Below, one piece after another: positions 14,275 to 21,979 of a stretch of DNA of 21,979 nt. Positions within the stretch are counted from its first letter, which is position 1; every line of letters starts with the position of its first letter. This DNA comes from a virus. Below the pieces are notes generated by a model. The model was not told the DNA's origin. It saw only the letters and a list, made by a program, of their open reading frames with translations, and ran no database searches. The stretch spans positions 1-21,979 of IMG/VR virus record IMGVR_UViG_3300038302_000050; one strand, given 5' to 3'. Both the position numbers and the translations under genes were made by a program.

Positions 14275-14919
14275 ATGCCAGGAGCAACAGGGTCAACAGA
14301 TCAATTTTTAGATGGAACAAGACAGGAACAGGCGTTGCAAGAGCAGGAACGCTTACCTGAGACACAGCAATCACCAAATGTTGTAGCTCCACCGCCTACA
14401 CCAGAACCAGAGGCACCTGTTGGAATAGATGCGCTCACAGCCACACTGTACCAACAATTATTAGGCCTGATGGATCAGTCGGCTAACACTGACTTAGCTA
14501 ACAGCCAAATATCTAACCTTAATTCAATACTTCAATCCCAAGGTGCATTAGCAGGGAAAGATTTGGCTGCCGGTGGCTGGGGATCAGGGTCGGCACAACC
14601 TGCTGACATATCGGGGATATTGAGAGGCCAACAAACCGCACTGTCTCAAGGTATTGTGGGTATTCAGACAGCAGCGCAACAAAGGGCTGACATGAATACT
14701 CAGACTGCGTTAATTGGGCTTATTAATCTTAGGTCACAATTATCTAACGAGCAGCAACAGGAAGTTGACAATAAATTAAATGCTGCGATGTTCGAGTGGC
14801 AACAGTTTGTTGATGAAAAAGGTTTTGAGTTTACGGAAGAAGAGCTTGAATTAAAGAAGTGGGAAATAATCGGAAATGCTTTTGGTGATGTCTTAGACTT
14901 TTTTGACGGACCAGGTTAA
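14275..14919 (+). CDS. Probable small internal (ejection) virion protein
   Basis: This encodes 214 residues preceded by AAAGGTGGTG ending 4 bases before the ATG. The N-terminal 50 residues are Gln-, Glu- and Pro-rich (APPPTPEPEAP) and probably disordered; the remainder is long alanine- and glutamine-rich helix (QQRADMNTQTALIGLINLRSQLSNEQQQ), ending in an acidic helix. Such low-complexity helical proteins, just before larger internal proteins, are typical of podovirus ejection proteins (compare P22 gp7, T7 gp14). That function is inferred from composition and order. Confidence 0.6.
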   Translation: MPGATGSTDQFLDGTRQEQALQEQERLPETQQSPNVVAPPPTPEPEAPVGIDALTATLYQQLLGLMDQSANTDLANSQISNLNSILQSQGALAGKDLAAGGWGSGSAQPADISGILRGQQTALSQGIVGIQTAAQQRADMNTQTALIGLINLRSQLSNEQQQEVDNKLNAAMFEWQQFVDEKGFEFTEEELELKKWEIIGNAFGDVLDFFDGPG

Positions 14920-14931
14920 TAGGAGATAATT

Positions 14932-16134
14932 ATGCCTGAACAAATCGTAGAACCTGAAGAACTCGAAGAATCTACTTTCAGTAAATATAAGCCACTTATC
15001 AAATCCCTCGCTGCATTAGGCACAGGTTTAGCAGGTGGTAAAGGTGTTGGATTCTCTAAAGGATTGACATCTCAGAATAGAGGGTCGATCCAACGTAACT
15101 TGTTAGCCCAAGATATCCGCAGAAAACAAACTGAAGCACAGATAAAGGCGACTCAAGCTAAGAATAAGCAACAGTTAGATATGATATGGAAGGTCGCGAG
15201 TCAAATCGACAATGATGATGCCATGCTCAAATTTCTTGTTTCTACTGGATTTGACGAATTGGCTAATATCGCATTACCTGAATCACTAGGTGATGAAACA
15301 GACCCGGTCGATCTAAGCGCTGTAGACACTGCAATAGAAAGCATTGAAGATGACGTACAGCGCGACACTGCAAAAATGTATGCTTCAATGGCAAAGAAGT
15401 TTGGAATTGACGGCGACTTAGTGCAAATGAAGCTCTCGATAGATAAAGCTATCGCATATACTAACGGCTCCGTTAATAAACCATTTTTTAGTGATGACGG
15501 AAAGACTGTTGTCTATGCTCCGAATATGGCAGAAGCGGTGCAGCAATATGGTATAGAGTACGCCAATAAAACAAAACCAAAGACAGCCGTTCCCAAAGAA
15601 GATTCAGTAGTTAAAGGCAAATATAGAGACTTAAATTCGATCACTGGTAGCTATAGGAGTGAAGCAAGGCAGGGGTATCTCCAAGATCCGCTAGAGCAGT
15701 GGAATGTAATGGGCGATAATGCGAGAGGCTTGATGATGATGGATGATTTTGACATCCACACAGCATCGCCTATTGGTTCCCCATATCCAGGATATATATC
15801 TGGAATCTATGATATCGTTGCATTCAGTGAGATGCTAAATATCGATATTAACGCAGGTGCTATCGATTCTGACATCTCAGGCGATGAAGTTTTTGAATTA
15901 CTAAAGACTCCTCAAATGCAAAACAGAATAAACGAAAGATCAGCGACACTTCAGGGTGTTAATGTGGTCGAGCCAAAAAAGAAAAAACCGTCAAACATAA
16001 AGATGTCTCAAGACGATAACGATCAACTCGCATGGTTAAAAGAACAAAAAAGCCTGCCCGTATCACAACGCTCACAAGCATACAAGGGCGCATTGGAAGA
16101 TTTGAAGTCAAGATTTCCTAGCGTTAAAATTTAG
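14932..16134 (+). CDS. Probable internal (ejection) virion protein
   Basis: This encodes 400 residues with AGGAG before the ATG and 8 bases between its stop and the next start. Residues 20-45 hold a small glycine/alanine-rich segment (SLAALGTGLAGGKGVGFSKGL) that might insert in or contact a membrane; residues 50-95 form a basic amphipathic helix (RRKQTEAQIKATQAKNKQQLD). The remainder is helical and acidic without recognisable catalytic residues. Together with its neighbours it fits the middle member of the usual set of three ejection proteins that enter the cell with the DNA. I know no named family. Confidence 0.58.
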   Translation: MPEQIVEPEELEESTFSKYKPLIKSLAALGTGLAGGKGVGFSKGLTSQNRGSIQRNLLAQDIRRKQTEAQIKATQAKNKQQLDMIWKVASQIDNDDAMLKFLVSTGFDELANIALPESLGDETDPVDLSAVDTAIESIEDDVQRDTAKMYASMAKKFGIDGDLVQMKLSIDKAIAYTNGSVNKPFFSDDGKTVVYAPNMAEAVQQYGIEYANKTKPKTAVPKEDSVVKGKYRDLNSITGSYRSEARQGYLQDPLEQWNVMGDNARGLMMMDDFDIHTASPIGSPYPGYISGIYDIVAFSEMLNIDINAGAIDSDISGDEVFELLKTPQMQNRINERSATLQGVNVVEPKKKKPSNIKMSQDDNDQLAWLKEQKSLPVSQRSQAYKGALEDLKSRFPSVKI

Positions 16135-16141
16135 GTGACAC

Positions 16142-19100
16142 ATGCCCTTTGACCCATCACGTTTCATGCCGGAAGAGCCAAAAAAGTCAGGGTTTGACCC
16201 ATCACGTTTCATGCCAAAAACTCCTGAGATTCCTATTCCTGATATAGCATCGCCAACTGAGGTTGCTAGGATTGATCAGGTCACGGCGAATATAGCGAAG
16301 GCGAAAGAGCATGAGGAACATCGCCAGAAGATCGAGGCGATCTCCCAGCAACTTGTCACTCCTGACGTTGAGGTGTATCATCCAAAACCTCGTGATATCC
16401 TGAAAGAAAAACCGTTTATCACAGGTGGTAAGGCACAAGCTCCTGCAATTCCTGTTGAGGCAAAAGCTACTCCGGTTGCCTCAACCAAGAAATTATTAGA
16501 GTTTGTCCAAGCTATCCCTGATGGTCAAGTATCTGCCGTTGCAATAACTGATCAGCAAAAACGTTCCAGAGAAGTTTTTGATGCGTTTGATGGCGATAAG
16601 AATGCTCTCCATGCAAAGTTACGTACACTAGCAAAAGAACAGAAAAAGTCAGCTAAATGGGTTTCTAAGACCTTTAATACAATAATTAACCAAGCTGAAG
16701 CACTTCCTGAAGGTGCTAAAGTGCGCGAGGATGATTTAAAGGTAAAAATCCCTAAGATAGAACTAACCCCTGGTACTGGAATAGATACAGAGGTCACTGT
16801 TAGCCCTAAGTCTGTTCTTGAGGGAGGTCTTCAACAGATTGCAGCGACAGGTGGCGATGGGTTGGAAATCACAAAAGGGCGTGAGAAGGTTGGCAAAACT
16901 GCCAAGGTAGTTGGTGACATCGTTGAGATTGGCGCAGGCGTGTTATCCACAGGTGCATTAGGTAAGACACTTGCATCTACCGCCAAGTCTGGTATCCTCA
17001 AAAAAGCAGGTCAACTACTCGCTAATCCTGATACAAATCCTATTCCTGATGCAGCATACGCTGCGTTGAATGAGGGTGACTTCAGTAAGAAGTTTGTCGA
17101 GGGTTACGCCATAAACCTTGCACTTGGTAGGCTTATGGGTGGCAAGGGGGCGCTGAAACTCGTGAAAGATTTGCCTGTGAAAGACAGGTCTCAGATTCGC
17201 GGTACTATTGCAGAACTCAATAAAGGTTTCGATAAATTCAAGACCGCTAAAGAGCGTACCGCCATGATGAAGCGACTTGGTATTACAGAAAAAGAATTAA
17301 CTCAATTCGAGGGCGCTGTTAATTTAAGGAAACAAACTGAATTAAAGAACGCAAATAAAGAAGAATTGAATGTCTTGCTCAAATCAGCGAGAAGAGATTT
17401 AAACTATGAGCAGAGAGTCACGAATAATGCTGATGTCATTAAAGATGTTGAGGCTGATATAGCTGAGATTCAAAAGCTACAGTCAATCAACAAGAGGGAG
17501 GTCACAGAAGCTAATAAGGCGCTCTCTACTGCTGAGAAAGAAATATCTCCGAAGCTCCAGAAACAAGAACTGCTAACCGACATAGTTAAGAAACCTAAAG
17601 TCGTTAAGGATGATGTTACGCAAGAGAATGTGAAACGGAGCATCTTCAAGTCAAGGGCTAAAGATAAAGGTATCGTTCAGAATCCTGCTTATGACCGCGC
17701 TCGCAAGGCTGTCAGGAATATAAATAGGCCAACATTGACGAGCATCAGGAAGGCTTTTACTCGCAATGTGGTCGATGTGTCCGGTAATCTAAAGAAAGAA
17801 CTTCGCACTCACGGTGAGCAGGGGCAAAAAGTTGTTGACAAAATGAAGCAGGCTCTTGGTGCATCAGGGAAGGCTAAGGTCCGACACGAACAAGCTCTTG
17901 ACGATATTTTATCTGACATTCATACAGATAGGGAAAAAGAACTTCTTAGTGACTACATCGATGCTCGCAGGACATTATTCCTTGATGACAATAAAAAAGC
18001 GGTGGGTGACAGGGATGGGTTGTCTCCACATCAAATTCGCAAAGACCTGAAGCGTTTTGCAAAAGAGCATCCAGAACTGGATAAACGTAGAAGGGCTGCT
18101 GGCGATAAATATTTCGCACAGATGAATAAATTGCTAGATGACCGCCTTGAGGCAGGATTGATCGACAAGACTCTCCATAAAGAATTAAGTGGTAACATCT
18201 ATTCACCGAGAATATGGATACAGCACTTAGAGAAAACTGATGGCAATATAGCATCAACGCTTGGGGAGGCTGAGTCTGGTATCAAGGGATTAAAAGATGG
18301 ATCTGACACTGAACTTGTTAATGACCTAGAGTTCTTGTTAGGTAAGTCTATCACGAATGCTGAGAGACAGATCGCATCCAATAACGCTGGCAAGGCAATG
18401 TATGACCTGATGAAAACAGGTGAAGCTGAAGGGATGTTTGTTGAACTAAAACCATTATTCGGCAAGAACAAAAATATCAAGGGTTACACTAAACCACCAA
18501 GAGGTTACGAGCCAGTTAGTGTGATGATCGATGGTAAGAAAGTGCAGTATGGAATCCGCACCGACATGGCCGAAGAGTTTATCCTAAAAGATCCTATCTT
18601 GAGTCCACAGGTATCTAAGTGGCTCCGTATTGTTTCCGGTAATAATATCCTCAAATTCAACGCTACACAGGCATCTACTGACTTCCCACTTGCTAACGTA
18701 TTCCGTGATATTGGCACGATAATGTTCGCCAATAAAGAGTATAGTAATTTCATTCCTCTGGCCTCTGCTGAGTTAGCTGGCGATCTGCGAAAAGTCTGGG
18801 CTGACGCGGTCAAGCGTAAAGGTCGGTATTTGGATTATGTAAATGAAGGTGGCTCGATGGATTTCCTTATGGCCACTGCCGATACATGGTCGCCACAAGC
18901 TAAATCAAAATTAGCTCCTGCTGTAAAGGGTGTTTTTGATGCACTTAGATATGTCGGTGAGACATCAGAAGCATTGACAAGATTAGCACTAAGAGAGAGA
19001 GCATTAAAGAATATTTTAAAGCAAAATCCTAAGATGCCACTCGCTGAAGCACAGGTCAAGGCAACTCTCGCATCAAGACGGTATATGGATTTTGGGCAGG

Positions 19101-20284
19101 GCGGTAGAGTTGTTAAGGCGCTTGATTCAGTGATGCCATATTTCAATGCAGGGATTCAAGGCCATCGGGCATGGATGCGTGGAGCTAAGAATGATCCAGT
19201 AGGATTTACATCTAAGGTTTTTCAGGTAGGTAGTGCATCGGCAGCACTCGCAACTTATAATATTGTGAACAATCCTGAAGCGTGGGATTCTGTGCCTGAC
19301 CGTATTAAGTCATCAAATTGGGTCATCACGACTTCTGAATATGACCTCGATGATGACGGCATTAAGAAGTACAGATATTTCACTATCCCTAAACCACCTG
19401 GCATCTCAACTGCATTCAGTGTGTTTGAGGCATCTGCCGAGGCAGCGCAAGGGCGTGATGTGCCATATAAGCAGATATTGCAAGGTATTGATGATTTTAT
19501 GGGGCTAGGTTCAGTGCCACCATTGGCAGGGGCAGCACTAGCCATCGTTGGGAATGTTGACAGTTACACATGGGAACAAATATACAAATCCGGTGATAGC
19601 CCTAGGCGTGAAGAAGAAATTACAAAGACTACTCCTGAGTGGGCAATCCGAGCAGGAAAGATAACAGGTCAAAGTCCTGAGCGTATCCGTACCGCCAAGT
19701 CAAAGTATTTTACATACCGCAATGGCTGGTATGACATGTCTGCTGCCACTATTGATGCAGTCTATAGCGGAATCACAGGCAAAGAGATGAGTGAACAAAC
19801 CGACAAGATCACTGATTTCGATGGAATGCCAGGGCTTAGACGTTTTGTGCGGAAGACATCAGGCGAGGTGCCGAGAGAAAAATTAGGCGATGCAATGCGT
19901 GAGTTTAGGACTAAACGTAAAATCCAAAAGCGTGAAATGGATAAGATTATAGAATCATTACCTGAAAAAGAGTTTACTCCGTCAAGGCCAAAGGTTATTA
20001 ATGATTATATTAATAAGCAACCTGAAGAAAGCCGTAATGCGTTAAGGCAACGATACGCTAACCTGAGCCATCATAAAGATATTCCTCGTCACTTTATCAA
20101 TATCAACTATATCGCTCAAGGGTCCCCCGAAGATAAGGCCAAAGCCATGTATGATGAATGGGCGAAGGCTGATGAGCAGGGTAAAAAAGATATTGATGGG
20201 TATATTAAAAGAATTAAGGGCATGGGTAGCCGGAGGTTCAATAAGATGTACAATTTTTATAAAGATGAGGCAAAACGCAATTGA
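16142..20284 (+). CDS. Giant internal virion protein with LPD38-like region
   Basis: This encodes 1380 residues, starting at ATG 16142 with AGGTGA just upstream. It opens with two copies of FDPSRFMP (residues 3-10 and 18-25), then a proline-rich linker, a glycine/alanine segment (about 250-275) and long basic helices (about 380-560). Residues about 834-1045 (NILKFNATQASTDFPLANVFRD, then EALTRLALRERAL, RRYMDFGQGG and VMPYFNAGIQGHRAWMR) match what I recall of the LPD38 'large polyvalent protein' region. The later SPERIRTAKSKYFTYRNGWYD fits its usual extension. Such proteins are thought to be packaged and injected. No lysozyme, protease or RNA polymerase motif is evident. Its TGA lies within the second Fur-like palindrome. 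Confidence 0.75.
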   Translation: MPFDPSRFMPEEPKKSGFDPSRFMPKTPEIPIPDIASPTEVARIDQVTANIAKAKEHEEHRQKIEAISQQLVTPDVEVYHPKPRDILKEKPFITGGKAQAPAIPVEAKATPVASTKKLLEFVQAIPDGQVSAVAITDQQKRSREVFDAFDGDKNALHAKLRTLAKEQKKSAKWVSKTFNTIINQAEALPEGAKVREDDLKVKIPKIELTPGTGIDTEVTVSPKSVLEGGLQQIAATGGDGLEITKGREKVGKTAKVVGDIVEIGAGVLSTGALGKTLASTAKSGILKKAGQLLANPDTNPIPDAAYAALNEGDFSKKFVEGYAINLALGRLMGGKGALKLVKDLPVKDRSQIRGTIAELNKGFDKFKTAKERTAMMKRLGITEKELTQFEGAVNLRKQTELKNANKEELNVLLKSARRDLNYEQRVTNNADVIKDVEADIAEIQKLQSINKREVTEANKALSTAEKEISPKLQKQELLTDIVKKPKVVKDDVTQENVKRSIFKSRAKDKGIVQNPAYDRARKAVRNINRPTLTSIRKAFTRNVVDVSGNLKKELRTHGEQGQKVVDKMKQALGASGKAKVRHEQALDDILSDIHTDREKELLSDYIDARRTLFLDDNKKAVGDRDGLSPHQIRKDLKRFAKEHPELDKRRRAAGDKYFAQMNKLLDDRLEAGLIDKTLHKELSGNIYSPRIWIQHLEKTDGNIASTLGEAESGIKGLKDGSDTELVNDLEFLLGKSITNAERQIASNNAGKAMYDLMKTGEAEGMFVELKPLFGKNKNIKGYTKPPRGYEPVSVMIDGKKVQYGIRTDMAEEFILKDPILSPQVSKWLRIVSGNNILKFNATQASTDFPLANVFRDIGTIMFANKEYSNFIPLASAELAGDLRKVWADAVKRKGRYLDYVNEGGSMDFLMATADTWSPQAKSKLAPAVKGVFDALRYVGETSEALTRLALRERALKNILKQNPKMPLAEAQVKATLASRRYMDFGQGGRVVKALDSVMPYFNAGIQGHRAWMRGAKNDPVGFTSKVFQVGSASAALATYNIVNNPEAWDSVPDRIKSSNWVITTSEYDLDDDGIKKYRYFTIPKPPGISTAFSVFEASAEAAQGRDVPYKQILQGIDDFMGLGSVPPLAGAALAIVGNVDSYTWEQIYKSGDSPRREEEITKTTPEWAIRAGKITGQSPERIRTAKSKYFTYRNGWYDMSAATIDAVYSGITGKEMSEQTDKITDFDGMPGLRRFVRKTSGEVPREKLGDAMREFRTKRKIQKREMDKIIESLPEKEFTPSRPKVINDYINKQPEESRNALRQRYANLSHHKDIPRHFININYIAQGSPEDKAKAMYDEWAKADEQGKKDIDGYIKRIKGMGSRRFNKMYNFYKDEAKRN
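16148..16215 (+). repeat. Exact 23-base direct repeat encoding FDPSRFMP twice
   Basis: Bases 16148-16170 and 16193-16215 are identical (beginning TTTGACCCATCAC) and 45 bases apart, in frame. Perfect DNA identity across synonymous positions points to a recent duplication or active recombination at the extreme N-terminus of the giant virion protein. Confidence 0.85.
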
Positions 20285-20309
20285 GAATCATTCTCATTTA
20301 GGTTATATT
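20280..20309 (+). promoter_or_regulatory. Predicted promoter overlapped by a Fur-like palindrome
   Basis: TTGAGA (20281-20286, 5/6 to -35) is 17 bases from TATATT (20304-20309, 5/6 to -10), an almost ideal sigma70 layout, with RNA expected from about 20316. The palindrome at 20280-20300, core TGAGAATCATTCTCA (20282-20296), covers the -35 and spacer. It differs from the upstream copy core at 1777-1791 only in its central base. This promoter would drive 20376, 20666 and the tail fibre, separately from the structural operon. Occlusion by a bound repressor such as Fur is the expected effect. Confidence 0.65.
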
Positions 20310-20375
20310 AAGAGGATGTCACCATGTCAGAATGCTTCGGGCGGTAAGTGACACTAAACAAACAAGGAGGCTATC

Positions 20376-20666
20376 ATGGCCAAAGATTTCAAAAAATACG
20401 ATGTAAAATCAGCTAATAACTTTGCTCTAGGGCAAGGTGGTACAGTTGTAGAGACAGGCACGACTGCCCTTACGGGGTTAAATGTCTATGCAATCCAGAT
20501 GCTTGCGGATACAGTGTTCTCAACATTGACCGATGCTGGTGCTTCAGGTGATGCAATGACCGGATTCACAATGCTCGCTGGCACAATAATTTATGGTGAA
20601 TTTACAGCCATTACTTTAACGAGTGGTAAGATCCGTGCATACACCGGAACTGCCAGCCCAACCTAA
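20376..20666 (+). CDS. Small virion-associated hypothetical protein
   Basis: This encodes 96 residues after a consensus AAGGAGG SD 5 bases from the ATG, so translation is likely strong. The chain is beta-rich and Thr/Gly-rich, ending GTIIYGEFTAITLTSGKIRAYTGT. The closing 'G-x-F-x-x-I-x-L-x-S-G-x-(I/V)-x-A-Y' phrase is common in short unnamed phage structural proteins located near tail genes. I infer a small virion component, possibly linked to the fibre, but no function is established. It is the first gene behind the promoter at 20280-20309. Confidence 0.68.
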   Translation: MAKDFKKYDVKSANNFALGQGGTVVETGTTALTGLNVYAIQMLADTVFSTLTDAGASGDAMTGFTMLAGTIIYGEFTAITLTSGKIRAYTGTASPT

Positions 20667-20806
20667 TGAGTTGGCTTTATATGCGACTTGGGCTAGTTAG
20701 CTCCAATATCGCCTCGATTGTCAGTGGTGACTTTGGTCGCCTATTGTTAGAAGACCGATTTAGAATGCTTTTACAGAATGATCAAACCATAGAATTAGAG
20801 GGCTAA
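20666..20806 (+). CDS. Small hypothetical protein, 46 residues
   Basis: The ATG overlaps the previous stop as TAATG and the frame runs to TAA at 20804-20806, one base before the tail-fibre start. It has no SD of its own, so initiation would depend on coupling. The N-terminus is mildly hydrophobic (MSWLYMRLGLVSSNIASIV) and the C-terminus polar and acidic. Tight packing between two good genes makes it credible. No family is recognised; a small linker or chaperone for the fibre is only a guess. Confidence 0.5.
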   Translation: MSWLYMRLGLVSSNIASIVSGDFGRLLLEDRFRMLLQNDQTIELEG

Positions 20807-20807
20807 G

Positions 20808-21979
20808 ATGAGTACAAGCCAAAAAATTACCGACCTAACTGCCATAACGACTGTTGCTGCTGCTGACTTAATCACGGCAGTAGATGTCAGCGATACAACA
20901 ATGGCAGCTACAGGAACAAATAAAAAGATAACCGCAGATAACCTGATGAACAGTATCATCCCGCAATCATCTACCAACATGATGTCTAAAGGGACAGTGT
21001 ATAGGTTTGATGGGGTGTATGATAAAATTATAATACCTCACTCAGCTGACTTAGAGATACGTACTGGTGATTGGGCTATGTCATTTAAATTAAAGACTCC
21101 ATCATCAGCATTAGCTGCACAGAAGATTTTATTTGCAAAAGGTGCATCTTCTGCAACTGGTGGATGGAACGTCCTTTATAATACAGACGGGACAATTACA
21201 TTCACAGCTGAGGATGATGCTGGTACTGCTGTATATACATTAACATCAACAGCTTTGGGCTATGCCACAGAATATGATGTAACGATTACACTTGATAGAG
21301 ATGGTAGCCAATACATATACTTAAATGGTGTTGCGGATGCAACCACAGCAATAACAAACTCAGATGACCTCTATGATTCATCCAACAGAGATTTAGGTGT
21401 TCATGCAAATTGGAGTGGCTCTGTATCGGCTGGTCTTGATGGATGTTTATCTGAGTTAATGATTATGAACTTCGCCCCCACAGCAGCCGAGGTCTTAGAC
21501 CTTGTTAGTGGCAACATACCGTTTAAGTGGCAGTATGGGAGTCAGACGAGTATTGTAACCAACGGAACATTCACAACCGACACAACTGGATGGGATGCAA
21601 AAGGTGGAGCGACACTTTCAGTTGTTGCGAATCAGTTAAAAGTAGCAAGTGCAGGCGCAGGGGGTTATCAAAAGGCTGACCAAGATATAACAGGAATACA
21701 AATAGGAGCAGAATATATCCTTACTGGTGATTACGACAGAGATGGAAGTGCCTCAGAGGTCTATTTCCAGATAGGAACTGCCTCTGGTGGGAGCCAGATG
21801 GTTAGCTCTGGCGCACTCACCGCCGCGTCGGGGTCATATTCAACACAGTTCACGGCAACAGCAACAACAATGTATGTTAATGTTGTAATTCCAGAAGGCG
21901 GTGCAGGAGATTACGCTTACTTTGATAACATCTCTGTAATAAAACTCGGCGCAGTAGCCCTCTACGATAACACATCAAT
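20808..21979 (+). CDS. Tail fibre/spike protein, 5' part (LamG-like and CBM-like)
   Basis: The frame is open from ATG 20808 to the window end, giving 390 residues of an unfinished protein. Residues 1-55 (KITDLTAITTVAAADLITAV, then NKKITADNL) match the virion-attachment N-terminus of many phage fibres. Residues about 65-240 look like a LamG/concanavalin-like jelly roll: YRFDGVYDKIIIPHSADLEI, GDWAMSFKLK, YDVTITLDRDGSQYIYLNG and GCLSELMIMNFAPTAAEV are the usual strands. Residues about 248-380 (NGTFTTDTTGWDAKGGATLS to GDYAYFDNISVIK) resemble a CBM_4_9-like carbohydrate-binding domain. Together they suggest binding to a surface glycan. Any catalytic or depolymerase part would lie downstream, outside the window. 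Confidence 0.8.
   Translation, partial: MSTSQKITDLTAITTVAAADLITAVDVSDTTMAATGTNKKITADNLMNSIIPQSSTNMMSKGTVYRFDGVYDKIIIPHSADLEIRTGDWAMSFKLKTPSSALAAQKILFAKGASSATGGWNVLYNTDGTITFTAEDDAGTAVYTLTSTALGYATEYDVTITLDRDGSQYIYLNGVADATTAITNSDDLYDSSNRDLGVHANWSGSVSAGLDGCLSELMIMNFAPTAAEVLDLVSGNIPFKWQYGSQTSIVTNGTFTTDTTGWDAKGGATLSVVANQLKVASAGAGGYQKADQDITGIQIGAEYILTGDYDRDGSASEVYFQIGTASGGSQMVSSGALTAASGSYSTQFTATATTMYVNVVIPEGGAGDYAYFDNISVIKLGAVALYDNTS

Noticed and set aside
20151-20351. Frame ending downstream of the giant gene, including a possible 11-codon ATG ORF at 20315
   Set aside because: It is mostly an out-of-frame reading of the 1380-residue gene. The short tail portion is too small to support as a gene, although AAGAGG precedes it.
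1-21979. CRISPR array, tRNA, integrase/att site, transposable element, diversity-generating retroelement
   Set aside because: No regular spaced repeats, cloverleaf, recombinase or reverse transcriptase motif, or template/variable repeat pair was seen. The short direct repeats present are explained above.

Overview
The window is part of a tailed-bacteriophage genome (or prophage/metagenomic phage contig) carrying the packaging, head, tail and host-recognition genes of a short-tailed (podovirus-type) phage. Every confident gene lies on the + strand. The diagnostic proteins are a large terminase with intact Walker A/B and nuclease motifs, a P22-like portal, a charged scaffold, an N4-gp56-like major capsid protein, three adjacent adaptor-like connector proteins, a P22-gp10/nozzle-like tail protein, and a 1380-residue internal virion protein of the 'large polyvalent protein' kind. 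There is no tape-measure, sheath or long-tail gene. The host cannot be named. Shine-Dalgarno (SD) sites are clear, sigma70-type promoters can be proposed, and two palindromes resemble Fur boxes, so a Gram-negative host is plausible but is inference.

Layout. (1) 1-1321: the end of a compact operon of five small unrecognised genes, four junctions overlapping by 4-14 bp, closed by a strong intrinsic terminator at 1382-1417. (2) 1418-1835: a control region with no large gene. It holds two predicted promoters, each overlapped by a different long inverted repeat, a diverged 52-53 bp element present twice, a 38-codon leader ORF with a strong SD, and a Fur-like palindrome. (3) 1836-5922: small terminase (zinc ribbon), large terminase and portal, coupled by 4-bp overlaps. 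(4) 5933-8943: a protein made of three 80-residue repeats, an intrinsic terminator on its stop codon, then scaffold, a small head protein (candidate decoration protein) and major capsid protein, closed by a second terminator. (5) 9006-14262: three consecutive adaptor-like genes, the nozzle-like protein and a beta-rich virion protein, nearly all with stop-start overlaps. (6) 14275-20284: three probable internal/ejection proteins ending in the 1380-residue protein. (7) 20280-21979: a second Fur-like palindrome lying on a well-formed predicted promoter, then two small genes and the 5' part of a tail fibre or spike with LamG-like and carbohydrate-binding-like domains, running off the window.

The genes work together as a head-assembly and DNA-delivery module: terminases package DNA through the portal into a head built from scaffold and capsid protein; adaptors and nozzle close the neck and form the tail; the ejection proteins travel with the DNA; the fibre reads the host surface. 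The least ordinary feature is regulatory. Near-identical Fur-like palindromes bracket the structural cassette, and the downstream one sits over the predicted promoter of the host-recognition module. No lysis, replication, integrase, CRISPR, tRNA or transposase gene is visible.
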